DNA of 64,000 nucleotides, taken from assembly GCA_016786845.1 (NCBI GenBank), contig JAEUVB010000011.1, positions 1 to 64,000 of the forward strand, given 5' to 3'. The DNA comes from Chitinophagaceae bacterium (GTDB lineage Bacteria > Bacteroidota > Bacteroidia > Chitinophagales > Chitinophagaceae). Shown here piece by piece: positions 55,619-63,343 of the stretch (position 1 is the first letter of the stretch; each line of letters opens with the position of its first letter). Made by a program: the position numbers and the translations under genes. The notes below the pieces were generated by a model, which ran no database searches, was not told the origin of the DNA, and saw only the letters and a list, made by a program, of their open reading frames with translations.

Positions 55619-56605
55619 TTACTTGGCTAATACCTTGATCATACGCATCATATCGCCGGAAAACGGTTTTTGCAATTTGACACAGGCGCTGAACGGTGTG
55701 AACGCCACTTCACCATTGATCAGTCCGGCCATTTCCTGTGATCGGCCGGTGATGAGTGCTTCTACCGCAGCGTAACCCAATCTGCCGGCCAATATGCGAT
55801 CGTTGCAGGTCGGATTGCCTCCGCGCTGAATATGTCCCAATATGCTCACCCGGGTTTCCAGTGCCGGCATTTTTTCTTTCAAATACATACTCAATTCCTG
55901 AGCTCCTCCCGATTCATCACCCTCGGCCACCACGACAATATTGGTTAGTTTTTTTCTTTTTTGATCATCCATGAGATCCGTCAGAAAGGCATCGATGGAT
56001 TCTTTTTCTTCAGGGATGAAGATATGTTCTGCTCCACAAGCTAATCCGCTGTATAAAGCAATATATCCCGCATCTCGTCCCATGACTTCCACCAAAAACA
56101 ATCGATCGTGCGCCTCGGCGGTATCGCGGATTTTATCGATGGCCCATACGGCAGTATTAACCGCAGTATCAAACCCAATGGTAAAATCCGTTCCGCTTAA
56201 ATCATTATCAATGGTACCCGGCAATCCAATGGCAGGGATATCATATTTTTTAAAAAACTCAACGGCGCCACGAAACGTTCCATCGCCTCCGATGAGAATC
56301 AGCGCTTCTATACCATGCAATTTCAATTGCTCGTAGGCCTTCTGCATTCCTTCTTCTGTCATGAATTCTTTACTACGGGCGGTCTTCAATATGGTGCCTC
56401 CGCGATGAATGATATTGGATACATCCGTGGTTTTCAATTCATGAATATCCCCTTCGATCATTCCTTGATATCCGCGCATAATACCAAAGGGTTTAATGCC
56501 ATGATGAAGGGCCGTTCGTACGATGGACCGAATCGCAGCATTCATCCCGGGTGAATCTCCTCCTGAAGTCATGATGCCAATATGCTGAATGTATGTCATG
56601 GTCAT
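55619..56605 (-). CDS. pfkA: ATP-dependent 6-phosphofructokinase
   Basis: The 328-residue enzyme phosphorylates fructose 6-phosphate in glycolysis. Motifs are GIMTSGGDSPGMNAAIR, GYQGMIEGD, the ATP-type loop LIGGDGTFRGA (Gly rather than Asp after GGD, against the PPi-dependent type), LPGTIDNDLSGTDFTIGFDTA with the catalytic Asp, VEVMGRDAGYIAL and GHIQRGGNP. ATG 56599 is an alternative start. Full length for bacterial PfkA. Confidence 0.96.
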   Translation of the reverse strand: MTMTYIQHIGIMTSGGDSPGMNAAIRSIVRTALHHGIKPFGIMRGYQGMIEGDIHELKTTDVSNIIHRGGTILKTARSKEFMTEEGMQKAYEQLKLHGIEALILIGGDGTFRGAVEFFKKYDIPAIGLPGTIDNDLSGTDFTIGFDTAVNTAVWAIDKIRDTAEAHDRLFLVEVMGRDAGYIALYSGLACGAEHIFIPEEKESIDAFLTDLMDDQKRKKLTNIVVVAEGDESGGAQELSMYLKEKMPALETRVSILGHIQRGGNPTCNDRILAGRLGYAAVEALITGRSQEMAGLINGEVAFTPFSACVKLQKPFSGDMMRMIKVLAK

Positions 56606-56700
56606 TATTTGAAAGCACTAATTTAAACTTTAATCGAATACTATATTCAGCGAATGAGAGACTTCCATCATTTTTATTTATTTTTAGAAAAATTTATCCG

Positions 56701-59211
56701 ATGAAGCAAGGTTTATCATTACTACTTATAACAGCCATTTTGTTGACGGCCTTCGTGCTCATGCAAGGCCCTTCAAAATCTTCGTTGGATCGCTATCAAG
56801 GATACAAACCGGCTGAAGCGTATTTCCTTTCCATGCAATATCCATACCTGGGTGAAGGATTGAATGAATATAAAAAAGCAGTCGTGAAGGAATTGGCTCG
56901 CATAAAAAAATATAGGGCCATCAATACGCCATGGCAACAGGAAGGGCCTCATAATATTGGAGGAAGGATCAATTGTATTGCCGTTCATCCGACCCTAACC
57001 AACAACTATCTTGTGGGTTGTGCCGATGGGGGCATCTTTAAAACGACCGATGGCGGATCTACATGGACACCCATTTTCGACAATGCCTATGCTTTATCCG
57101 TGAGTCAAATAGTTTATGAACCGGGCAATGCCAACACCATTTATGCCGGTACAGGAGATCAGGTATTGGGCGGTTATTCGCACATGGGTAATGGAATCTA
57201 CAAAAGTACCAATGGCGGTAGTTCTTGGGTGAACAGTGGTTTGACCAATGTAGGTACGATATCTAAAATCATTGTAGATCCATTGAATGTTAATACCGTT
57301 TACGCTGCCACAACAGGCAATCCTTTCATCTCTGATTCCAATCGTGGAGTGTATAAATCCATCGATGGTGGTGCGACCTGGAACCGGGTGTTATTCCTCG
57401 GTCTGAATGCAGGTATTGGCGATATGGTGATGAATGTGAATACACCGTCGATCATCTATGCTACCGGACGTAAACGTTTTCGTTCGAATCAAAGCAGCAT
57501 CATTACAGGAACCGAGGCGCGTATTTTTCGTTCGCAAAACGGCGGATTAACTTGGGATACGCTGACGAATGGTTTACCTACAGGTGCACAATGTCGAATA
57601 GGAATGTGTATCTCAACCAATAATCCTGATTTGCTGTACGCCAATTATGTGGATACCACCCTGGACTTTGGCGGATTATATAAAACCACTAACGGAGGCA
57701 ATAGCTGGACGCTTGTGAGCAGTTCGACCAATGTGAATTTAGGCGGTTTCGGTTGGTACTTCGGTCAGATCAGGATGGATCCAAATAATGATAATACACT
57801 GTTTATTTTAGGCGTAGGCTTGTATAAATCGACCAATGGCGGAACGAGCTTCAATTCATCGGGTAATACGCATTCCGATAAACATGATTTGAAATTCTTG
57901 TCTTCTTCTCAAATTCTTTTGGCAACCGATGGTGGATTCTATAAGACAAGCAATGGTGGAAATTCATGGACCTTAAGCAATAATCTCCCGATCATGCAGT
58001 TTTATCGTATTGCATATAACCCTTGGGATTCGCTCAACTATTATGGCGGAGCGCAAGACAATGGTACCAATTACGGATCATTGAATGCCGGACTTAGCAA
58101 TTGGATTCATTATTACGGAGCCGATGGTTTCAAACCTCAATTTAACCCGAATGATGATATGACCTTTTATGTGGAATGGCAGAATGGTAATGTAGAAGCA
58201 ACTGACGATGGCGGGATGAATTATAATTCCATTACAAACAGTCTCACCGCTACAGATCGTTGCAGTTGGAATACACCTTATTTTGTAAGTCAGTACAATC
58301 CGGATCATCTCTATATAGGGACCTATCAGGTATATAAGAACACGAGCGGACCTGTAGACAGCTGGAGTCCGATTAGTGGTGATTTAACAGACGGAATAAA
58401 TACTTCTTTCCATGTGATCACAGCCTTAGATCAATCGCCTGTCAATCAACAAGTACTTTATGCAGGAACCAGTGATGCGAATGTATGGGTGACCCAAAAT
58501 GACGGAGGCACATGGACACAGATCAATGGTGCTTTGCCGGATCGCTATGTCAGTTCGGTGAAGCCATCGCCGGATAGTGTAAGTTGTGTATTTGTATCGC
58601 ATAGCGGTTATCGCAACAACGATTCTTTGCCGCATATTTATTATAGCCAGAACTACGGCAACACGTGGACATCCATTGCAGGCAATCTTCCCAATTTTGC
58701 CATTAATGATATCTGGGTGAAAAAGGGAAAACATGACAGTTGCATCATCGTAGCGACAGATGGGGGCGTATATGCCACGGAGAACAGAGGCTTTAATTGG
58801 GAACGTGTCGGGAGCAATATGCCGATTATACCTGTGTATGACATAGAATATAATCCGGCTACGAAACGCATCTTTGCGGGCACCTTTGCCCGTTCCATGC
58901 AGACCATGGAAGTGGATTCGATCTTTAAACCTAAGGAACAAAGCACGGTGGGAATCAATGAGACCTTGTCAGCAAATGCCATCCGCTTGTATCCTAATCC
59001 TTGTAAGGACTATTTTATGATACAAGGTAAAATGGAGGAGAATGACCTTGTCATTTTACTCGATGCCTTTGGACGAAGGATAAGAACTTGGAAAGCCGGA
59101 AATTCACAAAATCAATATTCTACAAGAGGAATTGCTGAAGGGAATTATATTTTGCTGATTTCATCCGGTCAAAAATCGTATAATCGGGTATTGACTGTAG
59201 CGGGGCAGTAA
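56701..59211 (+). CDS. BNR/VPS10-like exported protein with T9SS sorting domain
   Basis: ATG 56701 gives 836 residues (frame is open 36 codons upstream without coding character). The N terminus has a signal-like segment (MKQGLSLLLITAILLTAFVLM). The body is a beta-propeller with many Asp boxes (TDGGSTWTPIFD, TNGGSSWVNSG, IDGGATWNR, SNGGNSWTLS, NDGGTWTQI), as in VPS10/sortilin-like and BNR proteins. The C terminus is a T9SS type A domain (LYPNPCKDYFMIQG, LLDAFGRRIRTW, AEGNYILLISSG). It resembles the protein at 39415 in design. Substrate unknown. Confidence 0.88.
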   Translation: MKQGLSLLLITAILLTAFVLMQGPSKSSLDRYQGYKPAEAYFLSMQYPYLGEGLNEYKKAVVKELARIKKYRAINTPWQQEGPHNIGGRINCIAVHPTLTNNYLVGCADGGIFKTTDGGSTWTPIFDNAYALSVSQIVYEPGNANTIYAGTGDQVLGGYSHMGNGIYKSTNGGSSWVNSGLTNVGTISKIIVDPLNVNTVYAATTGNPFISDSNRGVYKSIDGGATWNRVLFLGLNAGIGDMVMNVNTPSIIYATGRKRFRSNQSSIITGTEARIFRSQNGGLTWDTLTNGLPTGAQCRIGMCISTNNPDLLYANYVDTTLDFGGLYKTTNGGNSWTLVSSSTNVNLGGFGWYFGQIRMDPNNDNTLFILGVGLYKSTNGGTSFNSSGNTHSDKHDLKFLSSSQILLATDGGFYKTSNGGNSWTLSNNLPIMQFYRIAYNPWDSLNYYGGAQDNGTNYGSLNAGLSNWIHYYGADGFKPQFNPNDDMTFYVEWQNGNVEATDDGGMNYNSITNSLTATDRCSWNTPYFVSQYNPDHLYIGTYQVYKNTSGPVDSWSPISGDLTDGINTSFHVITALDQSPVNQQVLYAGTSDANVWVTQNDGGTWTQINGALPDRYVSSVKPSPDSVSCVFVSHSGYRNNDSLPHIYYSQNYGNTWTSIAGNLPNFAINDIWVKKGKHDSCIIVATDGGVYATENRGFNWERVGSNMPIIPVYDIEYNPATKRIFAGTFARSMQTMEVDSIFKPKEQSTVGINETLSANAIRLYPNPCKDYFMIQGKMEENDLVILLDAFGRRIRTWKAGNSQNQYSTRGIAEGNYILLISSGQKSYNRVLTVAGQ

Positions 59212-59427
59212 TCATTGTAATTAGTTTGTGAATAAATGGTCGATGGGCTGTACTCATCGCATATAACTTTCGCCCTTACAGGGATTAAATCAGGGGATCA
59301 GAGGCTTGATCAATCGTAAATTCAAATTCATCTACATTTGGGAAGTGCTTGAGACTGTACCCGGGAAAATAAACAGGTCTCAGAAAATACGATATAAATG
59401 ATAAGAGTTATTTGTTTAGATAGGAGC

Positions 59428-59892
59428 CTACTTTGATTTGGGCTTAAGATTTGATTCGTATAAATTAATCCAATCTTTCGCGCTCATTTTTTTCATCAGC
59501 TCACCAATGAGTTTATAGGGGATATCATTCATTTTCTTAAAACGGATACAACTTTTTCCCATATCCAATTTTTGCTGACTATGTTTTGGATATTCGGAAA
59601 CAAACCAATCGTATAATTTAGGATCGGAATAAATGCCCATGTGGTAAAAATTAATGGAGCCTTTTTGCGAGGCAAGACCTGCAAAGGGGAGGGGCTCGCT
59701 GGGTTTGCAATGGTAACCGGCAGGATATAACGAATGCGGAATGACATAGCCTAATCCACCATAACTGATTGCCGCTTCAAATCCCTTGGGTAGATTTTTA
59801 ACAATGATATCGTGTAGTTTGTTGAAAGGTTCAACCCGGTCTTCAGGAAGATTGGTTAAAATTTCATTTACCGTTGTTCCATTTGCTTTCAT
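59428..59892 (-). CDS. DUF1801 family protein
   Basis: The 154-residue cytosolic protein matches the DUF1801/YdhG-like pattern: LHDIIVKNLPKGFEAAISYGGLGYVIP, FAGLASQKGSINFYHMG, LDMGKSCIRFKKMNDIPYKLI, and SAKDWINLYE. No activity is known for the family, which has a YdhG/frataxin-like fold. The 216 bases between the preceding exported-protein gene and this one show no gene. Upstream lies the 21-bp repeat array. Confidence 0.87.
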   Translation of the reverse strand: MKANGTTVNEILTNLPEDRVEPFNKLHDIIVKNLPKGFEAAISYGGLGYVIPHSLYPAGYHCKPSEPLPFAGLASQKGSINFYHMGIYSDPKLYDWFVSEYPKHSQQKLDMGKSCIRFKKMNDIPYKLIGELMKKMSAKDWINLYESNLKPKSK

Positions 59893-60020
59893 AAAAAATA
59901 AATTTCTGCTTTTTATAGAGAGGTAAAATTACAATTTTTCGGGTGAATATTTTTCAGGTTACCTGATTCCCGCCGATGCGACCGGAGGAGTTTTTGGTAT
60001 TTAGTTTTAGTTGGCCTAGC

Positions 60021-60734
60021 GATGCGAGGCATTTTATAATGAATGCGAGGCATTTTATAATGAATGCGACACGCTTTGCAATGGATGCGACACGCTTTGC
60101 AATGGATGCGACACGCTTTGCTATGGGTGCGACACGTTTTGCAATGAATGCGACACGTTTTGCCATGGGTGCGACACGCTTTGCCATGGATGCGACACCT
60201 TTTGCCATGGATGCGACACGTTTTGCCATGGGTGCGACACGTTTGATAATGGATGCGATGCGCTTGATAATGGATGCGACACATTTGATAATGGATGCGA
60301 CACGTTTGATAATAGAAGCGACACGCTTGATAATGGAAGCGACACGCTTGATAACGGATGCGACGAGCTTGATAATGGAAGCGACACGTTTGATAATGGA
60401 AGCGACACGTTTGATAATGGATGCGACGAGCTTGATAATGGAAGCGACACGTTTGATAATGGAAGCGACACGTTTGATAATGGATGCGACACGCTTTGCT
60501 ATGGATGCGACACGTTTTGCCATGGATGCGACACGTTTAGCTATTGATGCGACACGTTTAGCTATTGATGCGACACGCCTAGCTATTGATGCGACACGTT
60601 TAGCTATTGATGCGACACGCCTAGCCATTGATGCGACACGCTTAGCCATTGATGCAACACGCCTAGCCATTAATGCGACACACCCATCTAATGATGCGAT
60701 ACGCCCATCTAACGATGCGACACACCCATCTGTC
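60021..60734. repeat. Minisatellite: 34 units of 21 bp
   Basis: Thirty-four consecutive units of exactly 21 bases (714 bp) begin at each GATGCG-like position. Read on + they encode heptads such as DATRFAM, EATRLIM and DATRLAI; on - they encode VASIAKR-type heptads. Units fall into blocks: TTTGCxATG type (units 3-10, 23-24), TTGATAATG type (11-22), TTAGCTATT/CTAGCCATT type (25-31) and CCATCTAAT type (32-34). A 63-bp three-unit block is duplicated exactly (60357-60419 and 60420-60482). Four of the six frames are open across most of the array because 21 is a multiple of three. It is the only content of the 890-base gap between 59893 and 60782. Whether any frame is translated is unknown. Confidence 0.95.
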
Positions 60735-60782
60735 TATGTATTTCCTAAAAACTAAAAATTAACCACTAAAAACTAAGAACTC

Positions 60783-62033
60783 TTAAGTCAAGTGAATGAC
60801 CGTAATCTCCGGCATAATGCCGACACGACCGGGATAGCCCAAAAATCCGAAGCCGCGATTGACATAGAGGTATTGTTTGCCCTGGGAATACAGTCCGGCC
60901 CATTGTTTATACAAATACTGAATGGGGCTCCATTGCAGTCCGGGAATATCGACCCCGAATTGAAATCCATGGGTATGTCCGCTTAAGGTTAAGTCTACAT
61001 CCTTATATAATGTATTAACTTCCCCATCCCAATGAGAAGGATCGTGGCTCAGTAATATTTTAAACGGATGTTTTTCGCTTCCGGCATAAGCCTTCGACAA
61101 GCTGCCATAGGTTTGAAAACGATTTTTGAAACTGGTATTCTCAACACCGATAACGGCCATGGTTTGTCCATCACGTTCCATGACCACATGTTCGTCCAAC
61201 AATAATCTCCACCCCAATTTTGCATGTGCATCTTTTAAAACTTGTAAATTATTGGCTTTAGCTTCCGCGGATGGCCATTCCACATAATCGCCATAGTCGT
61301 GATTACCCAAGATTGAATAGACGCCCATGGGTGCTTTTAATCTGGAAAAGACCGGCATGAATTCTTGAATCTCATCACTTTTATTGTTGACCAAATCACC
61401 GGTAAAGAAGATTATATCCGGTTTTTGAGCCAATATCATATCAATGCCTTTGTTGATGGCTTTGGCATCATTGAGACTACCTGAATGGATATCGGAGATT
61501 TGAATGATTTTTAAACCTTTGAAGGCCTCGGGCAAATTATCGAAGCTGAGATCAACTTTTTTGATTTTATAATTATAGCGGTTGCTCATACCATAGAGCA
61601 TACTGCTAAAGATGGTGCCGCCAAACAATAAAGCAAATCGGGCCAGGAAATCGGAGCGCGTCATGCCGCTTTGTACCATAGCGGGCATGGATTCTTTGCC
61701 ATAAAATAAACCGGCCAATAAAAAAACTCCCCGACGTACATCATCAATCAATAAAATGACTGCAATCAGTATTTTAGTAATCATGAGACCCATGGTAAAC
61801 GAAATCAAAACATTTCGCATGGTTTTGCTCATTTCGGCTGTACGGAGAACCGGGAAAGAAAGCAGCACTCCAAACCAAATTACGGTGATCAGGATATACG
61901 CAATGGTAATATAGGTTTTGTAGGGTGGTTTTACCGAGCGCACTGCGAATCGGATGGCGGTATAGGAGTAATATTCTATCAACGCAAATACGAGGATGAC
62001 CAACACTATCCCGATACCATTCATTCTTCTCAT
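60783..62033 (-). CDS. Membrane-anchored metallophosphoesterase
   Basis: The 416-residue product (ATG 62033; TTG 62036 is in frame) has four hydrophobic segments in its first 150 residues and then a calcineurin-like phosphoesterase domain. Metal-site motifs are ISDIHSG, FFTGDLVNN, ILGNHDYGD, LLSHDP and LSGHTHGFQFG, all present. This matches the YkuE/YaeI-type membrane phosphoesterases that act on phospholipid headgroups or similar substrates; the substrate is inferred only. It starts three bases after the stop of the FMN reductase gene and belongs to the same operon. Confidence 0.93.
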   Translation of the reverse strand: MRRMNGIGIVLVILVFALIEYYSYTAIRFAVRSVKPPYKTYITIAYILITVIWFGVLLSFPVLRTAEMSKTMRNVLISFTMGLMITKILIAVILLIDDVRRGVFLLAGLFYGKESMPAMVQSGMTRSDFLARFALLFGGTIFSSMLYGMSNRYNYKIKKVDLSFDNLPEAFKGLKIIQISDIHSGSLNDAKAINKGIDMILAQKPDIIFFTGDLVNNKSDEIQEFMPVFSRLKAPMGVYSILGNHDYGDYVEWPSAEAKANNLQVLKDAHAKLGWRLLLDEHVVMERDGQTMAVIGVENTSFKNRFQTYGSLSKAYAGSEKHPFKILLSHDPSHWDGEVNTLYKDVDLTLSGHTHGFQFGVDIPGLQWSPIQYLYKQWAGLYSQGKQYLYVNRGFGFLGYPGRVGIMPEITVIHLT

Positions 62034-62036
62034 CAA

Positions 62037-62534
62037 TTAAAATTTAATAAATCCTTCAATTTGAAATTTAATAGCCTTCAGGGTATGTTCATGCACAAAT
62101 TCATCGTTCACCAATTCATTCGATACAGAAGATAGCGGAAGTTTGTCGTGGTAGACATTCATCTTCATATAATGACACATATTGGTCATGGTATCTAATC
62201 CTCTCAAATTTCCGGCTCGTCCGTTGGCCACACCGACCAGCATGACTTTTTTGAAATTCCAGCAACGTTTGATATCACTGATATCCATCATAAGTTTGAA
62301 TATGCCCGGGAAGCTCCCGTTGTATTCCGGCATCACGAAGATGAATTTGTCGGTCGGAATAAGGAGGTCAGATTCAATTTGACTAAAGGCCTCATCTTTT
62401 TCGAAAGAACGAAAATCTTCCAGAGAATACAAATTGCAGGCTATGCCGGCTTCTTGAAAAAAGGTCTGATATTGTTTGGAAACTTTCAGCGTATTGCTCC
62501 CTTTTCGATTGGTGGCTGAAATGATAGTATACAT
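62037..62534 (-). CDS. NADPH-dependent FMN reductase family protein
   Basis: ATG 62534 gives a 165-residue flavodoxin-like protein. It begins MYTIISATNRKGSNTLKVS, with the phosphate-binding TNRKGSNT loop, then FVMPEYNGSFPGIFKLMMD (flavin loop) and VMLVGVANGRAGNLRG. It should reduce FMN, quinones or azo compounds with NADPH. An in-frame ATG at 62558 is less likely because the exact -7 element TACTTTTG (62540-62547) lies five bases before ATG 62534. Confidence 0.9.
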   Translation of the reverse strand: MYTIISATNRKGSNTLKVSKQYQTFFQEAGIACNLYSLEDFRSFEKDEAFSQIESDLLIPTDKFIFVMPEYNGSFPGIFKLMMDISDIKRCWNFKKVMLVGVANGRAGNLRGLDTMTNMCHYMKMNVYHDKLPLSSVSNELVNDEFVHEHTLKAIKFQIEGFIKF

Positions 62535-62539
62535 GGGCG

Positions 62540-62547
62540 CAAAAGTA
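62540..62547 (-). promoter_or_regulatory. -7 element (TACTTTTG) of the FMN reductase-phosphoesterase operon
   Basis: Exact TAnnTTTG match five bases before ATG 62534; predicts a leaderless or near-leaderless mRNA. Confidence 0.55.
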
Positions 62548-62683
62548 GAACTATTCATACATTTCTGTCATAGTTTTTGCGTTAGCATGATAGGCGGTTG
62601 CTATATTATGTTATTGGTAAATTCCGGGGTTTAGGGTACAATTTTCGAATTCTATTCGTAATGATCTGATTTCGAGTTTGTAT

Positions 62684-63031
62684 TTATTCGGATAAATTTT
62701 TAATCATGGTATAAAGAATTCTGGAAATTTCCTCAGCCAAAAGGTGTAATTCCTTGTACTGACTCTCTTGAATCAATTCTTCTAAAAGTAACAAATCTAA
62801 TATGGCTACACATTCAAATAAAGAACCCCTTGCTGTGGTAAAATAGTTTCTTCTATCAGGTTTCGTTGATTTCGCGGAGCCTTCTGCAATGTTTAGGACA
62901 ATGCTGTATGAAGCTCGACCCAATTGATCATATACGTACTTTTGAGGTTTTAGGAACGCTAGTAATTTTTTGCAACCCAAATGAAATAACTGAGCCTTCT
63001 TATAAAGCTCCAAATTTTGGAAAGGAAACAT
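62684..63031 (-). CDS. S23/four-helix-bundle protein
   Basis: The 115-residue product starts MFPFQNLELYKKAQLFHL and continues with KKLLAFLKPQKYVYDQLGRASYSIVLNIAEGSAKSTK and RNYFTTARGSLFECVAILDLL. This is the four-helix-bundle family first seen in 23S rRNA intervening sequences and common as isolated genes in Bacteroidota. Function unknown. AG-rich DNA flanks it, and a damaged second copy lies immediately upstream. Confidence 0.92.
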   Translation of the reverse strand: MFPFQNLELYKKAQLFHLGCKKLLAFLKPQKYVYDQLGRASYSIVLNIAEGSAKSTKPDRRNYFTTARGSLFECVAILDLLLLEELIQESQYKELHLLAEEISRILYTMIKNLSE

Positions 63032-63077
63032 TTCAAAACGATTTAGAAAGTGAAAGATAAACAAAAAGAGAAAGAAT
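62937..63077. repeat. Direct repeat, copy A (four-helix-bundle 5' region)
   Basis: About 140 bases that are nearly identical to 63166-63306, with an offset of 229 bases. The repeat covers the first 30 codons of the four-helix-bundle gene plus its AG-rich upstream flank. Confidence 0.85.
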
Positions 63078-63260
63078 TTCGTACTTGAAATGTAGATATC
63101 TCTCGCAAGTTTTAGCGATGTTAAGTTCTATTTTGTATGATACACGACGCAATTGATTAAAGACGTACTTATTGGGGTTTAGGAACGCTAGTAATTTTTT
63201 GCAACCCAAATGAAATAACTGAGCCTTCTTATAAAGCTCCAAATTTTGGAAAGGAAACAC
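63033..63260 (-). pseudogene. Degenerate copy of the four-helix-bundle gene
   Basis: The frame repeats FPFQNLELYKKAQLFHLGCKK of the intact gene almost exactly, then diverges (NPNKYVFNQLRRVSYKIELNIAKTCE) and loses the second half of the protein. The ATG of the intact copy is GTG here (63260). The frame runs on into AG-rich flank. It is a truncated duplicate. Confidence 0.8.
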
Positions 63261-63306
63261 TTCAAAACGATTTAGAAAGTGAAAGTTAAACAAAAAGAGA
63301 AAGAAT
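63166..63306. repeat. Direct repeat, copy B (degenerate four-helix-bundle copy)
   Basis: Partner of 62937-63077, offset by 229 bases. Identity is highest in the region from the AG-rich flank to about codon 30 and fades beyond. Confidence 0.85.
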
Positions 63307-63343
63307 CACGTCCTTGAAACGTAGATCTTTCACTTTGACTTTC

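Noticed and set aside
59913..60670. Several long open frames across the 21-bp array taken as separate genes
   Set aside because: A repeat unit that is a multiple of three and free of stops keeps several frames open on both strands. No start site or family supports a particular one, so the array is listed as a repeat and the coding question as a finding.
60021..60734. CRISPR array
   Set aside because: The 21-bp units follow each other without spacers and there are no cas genes in the window.
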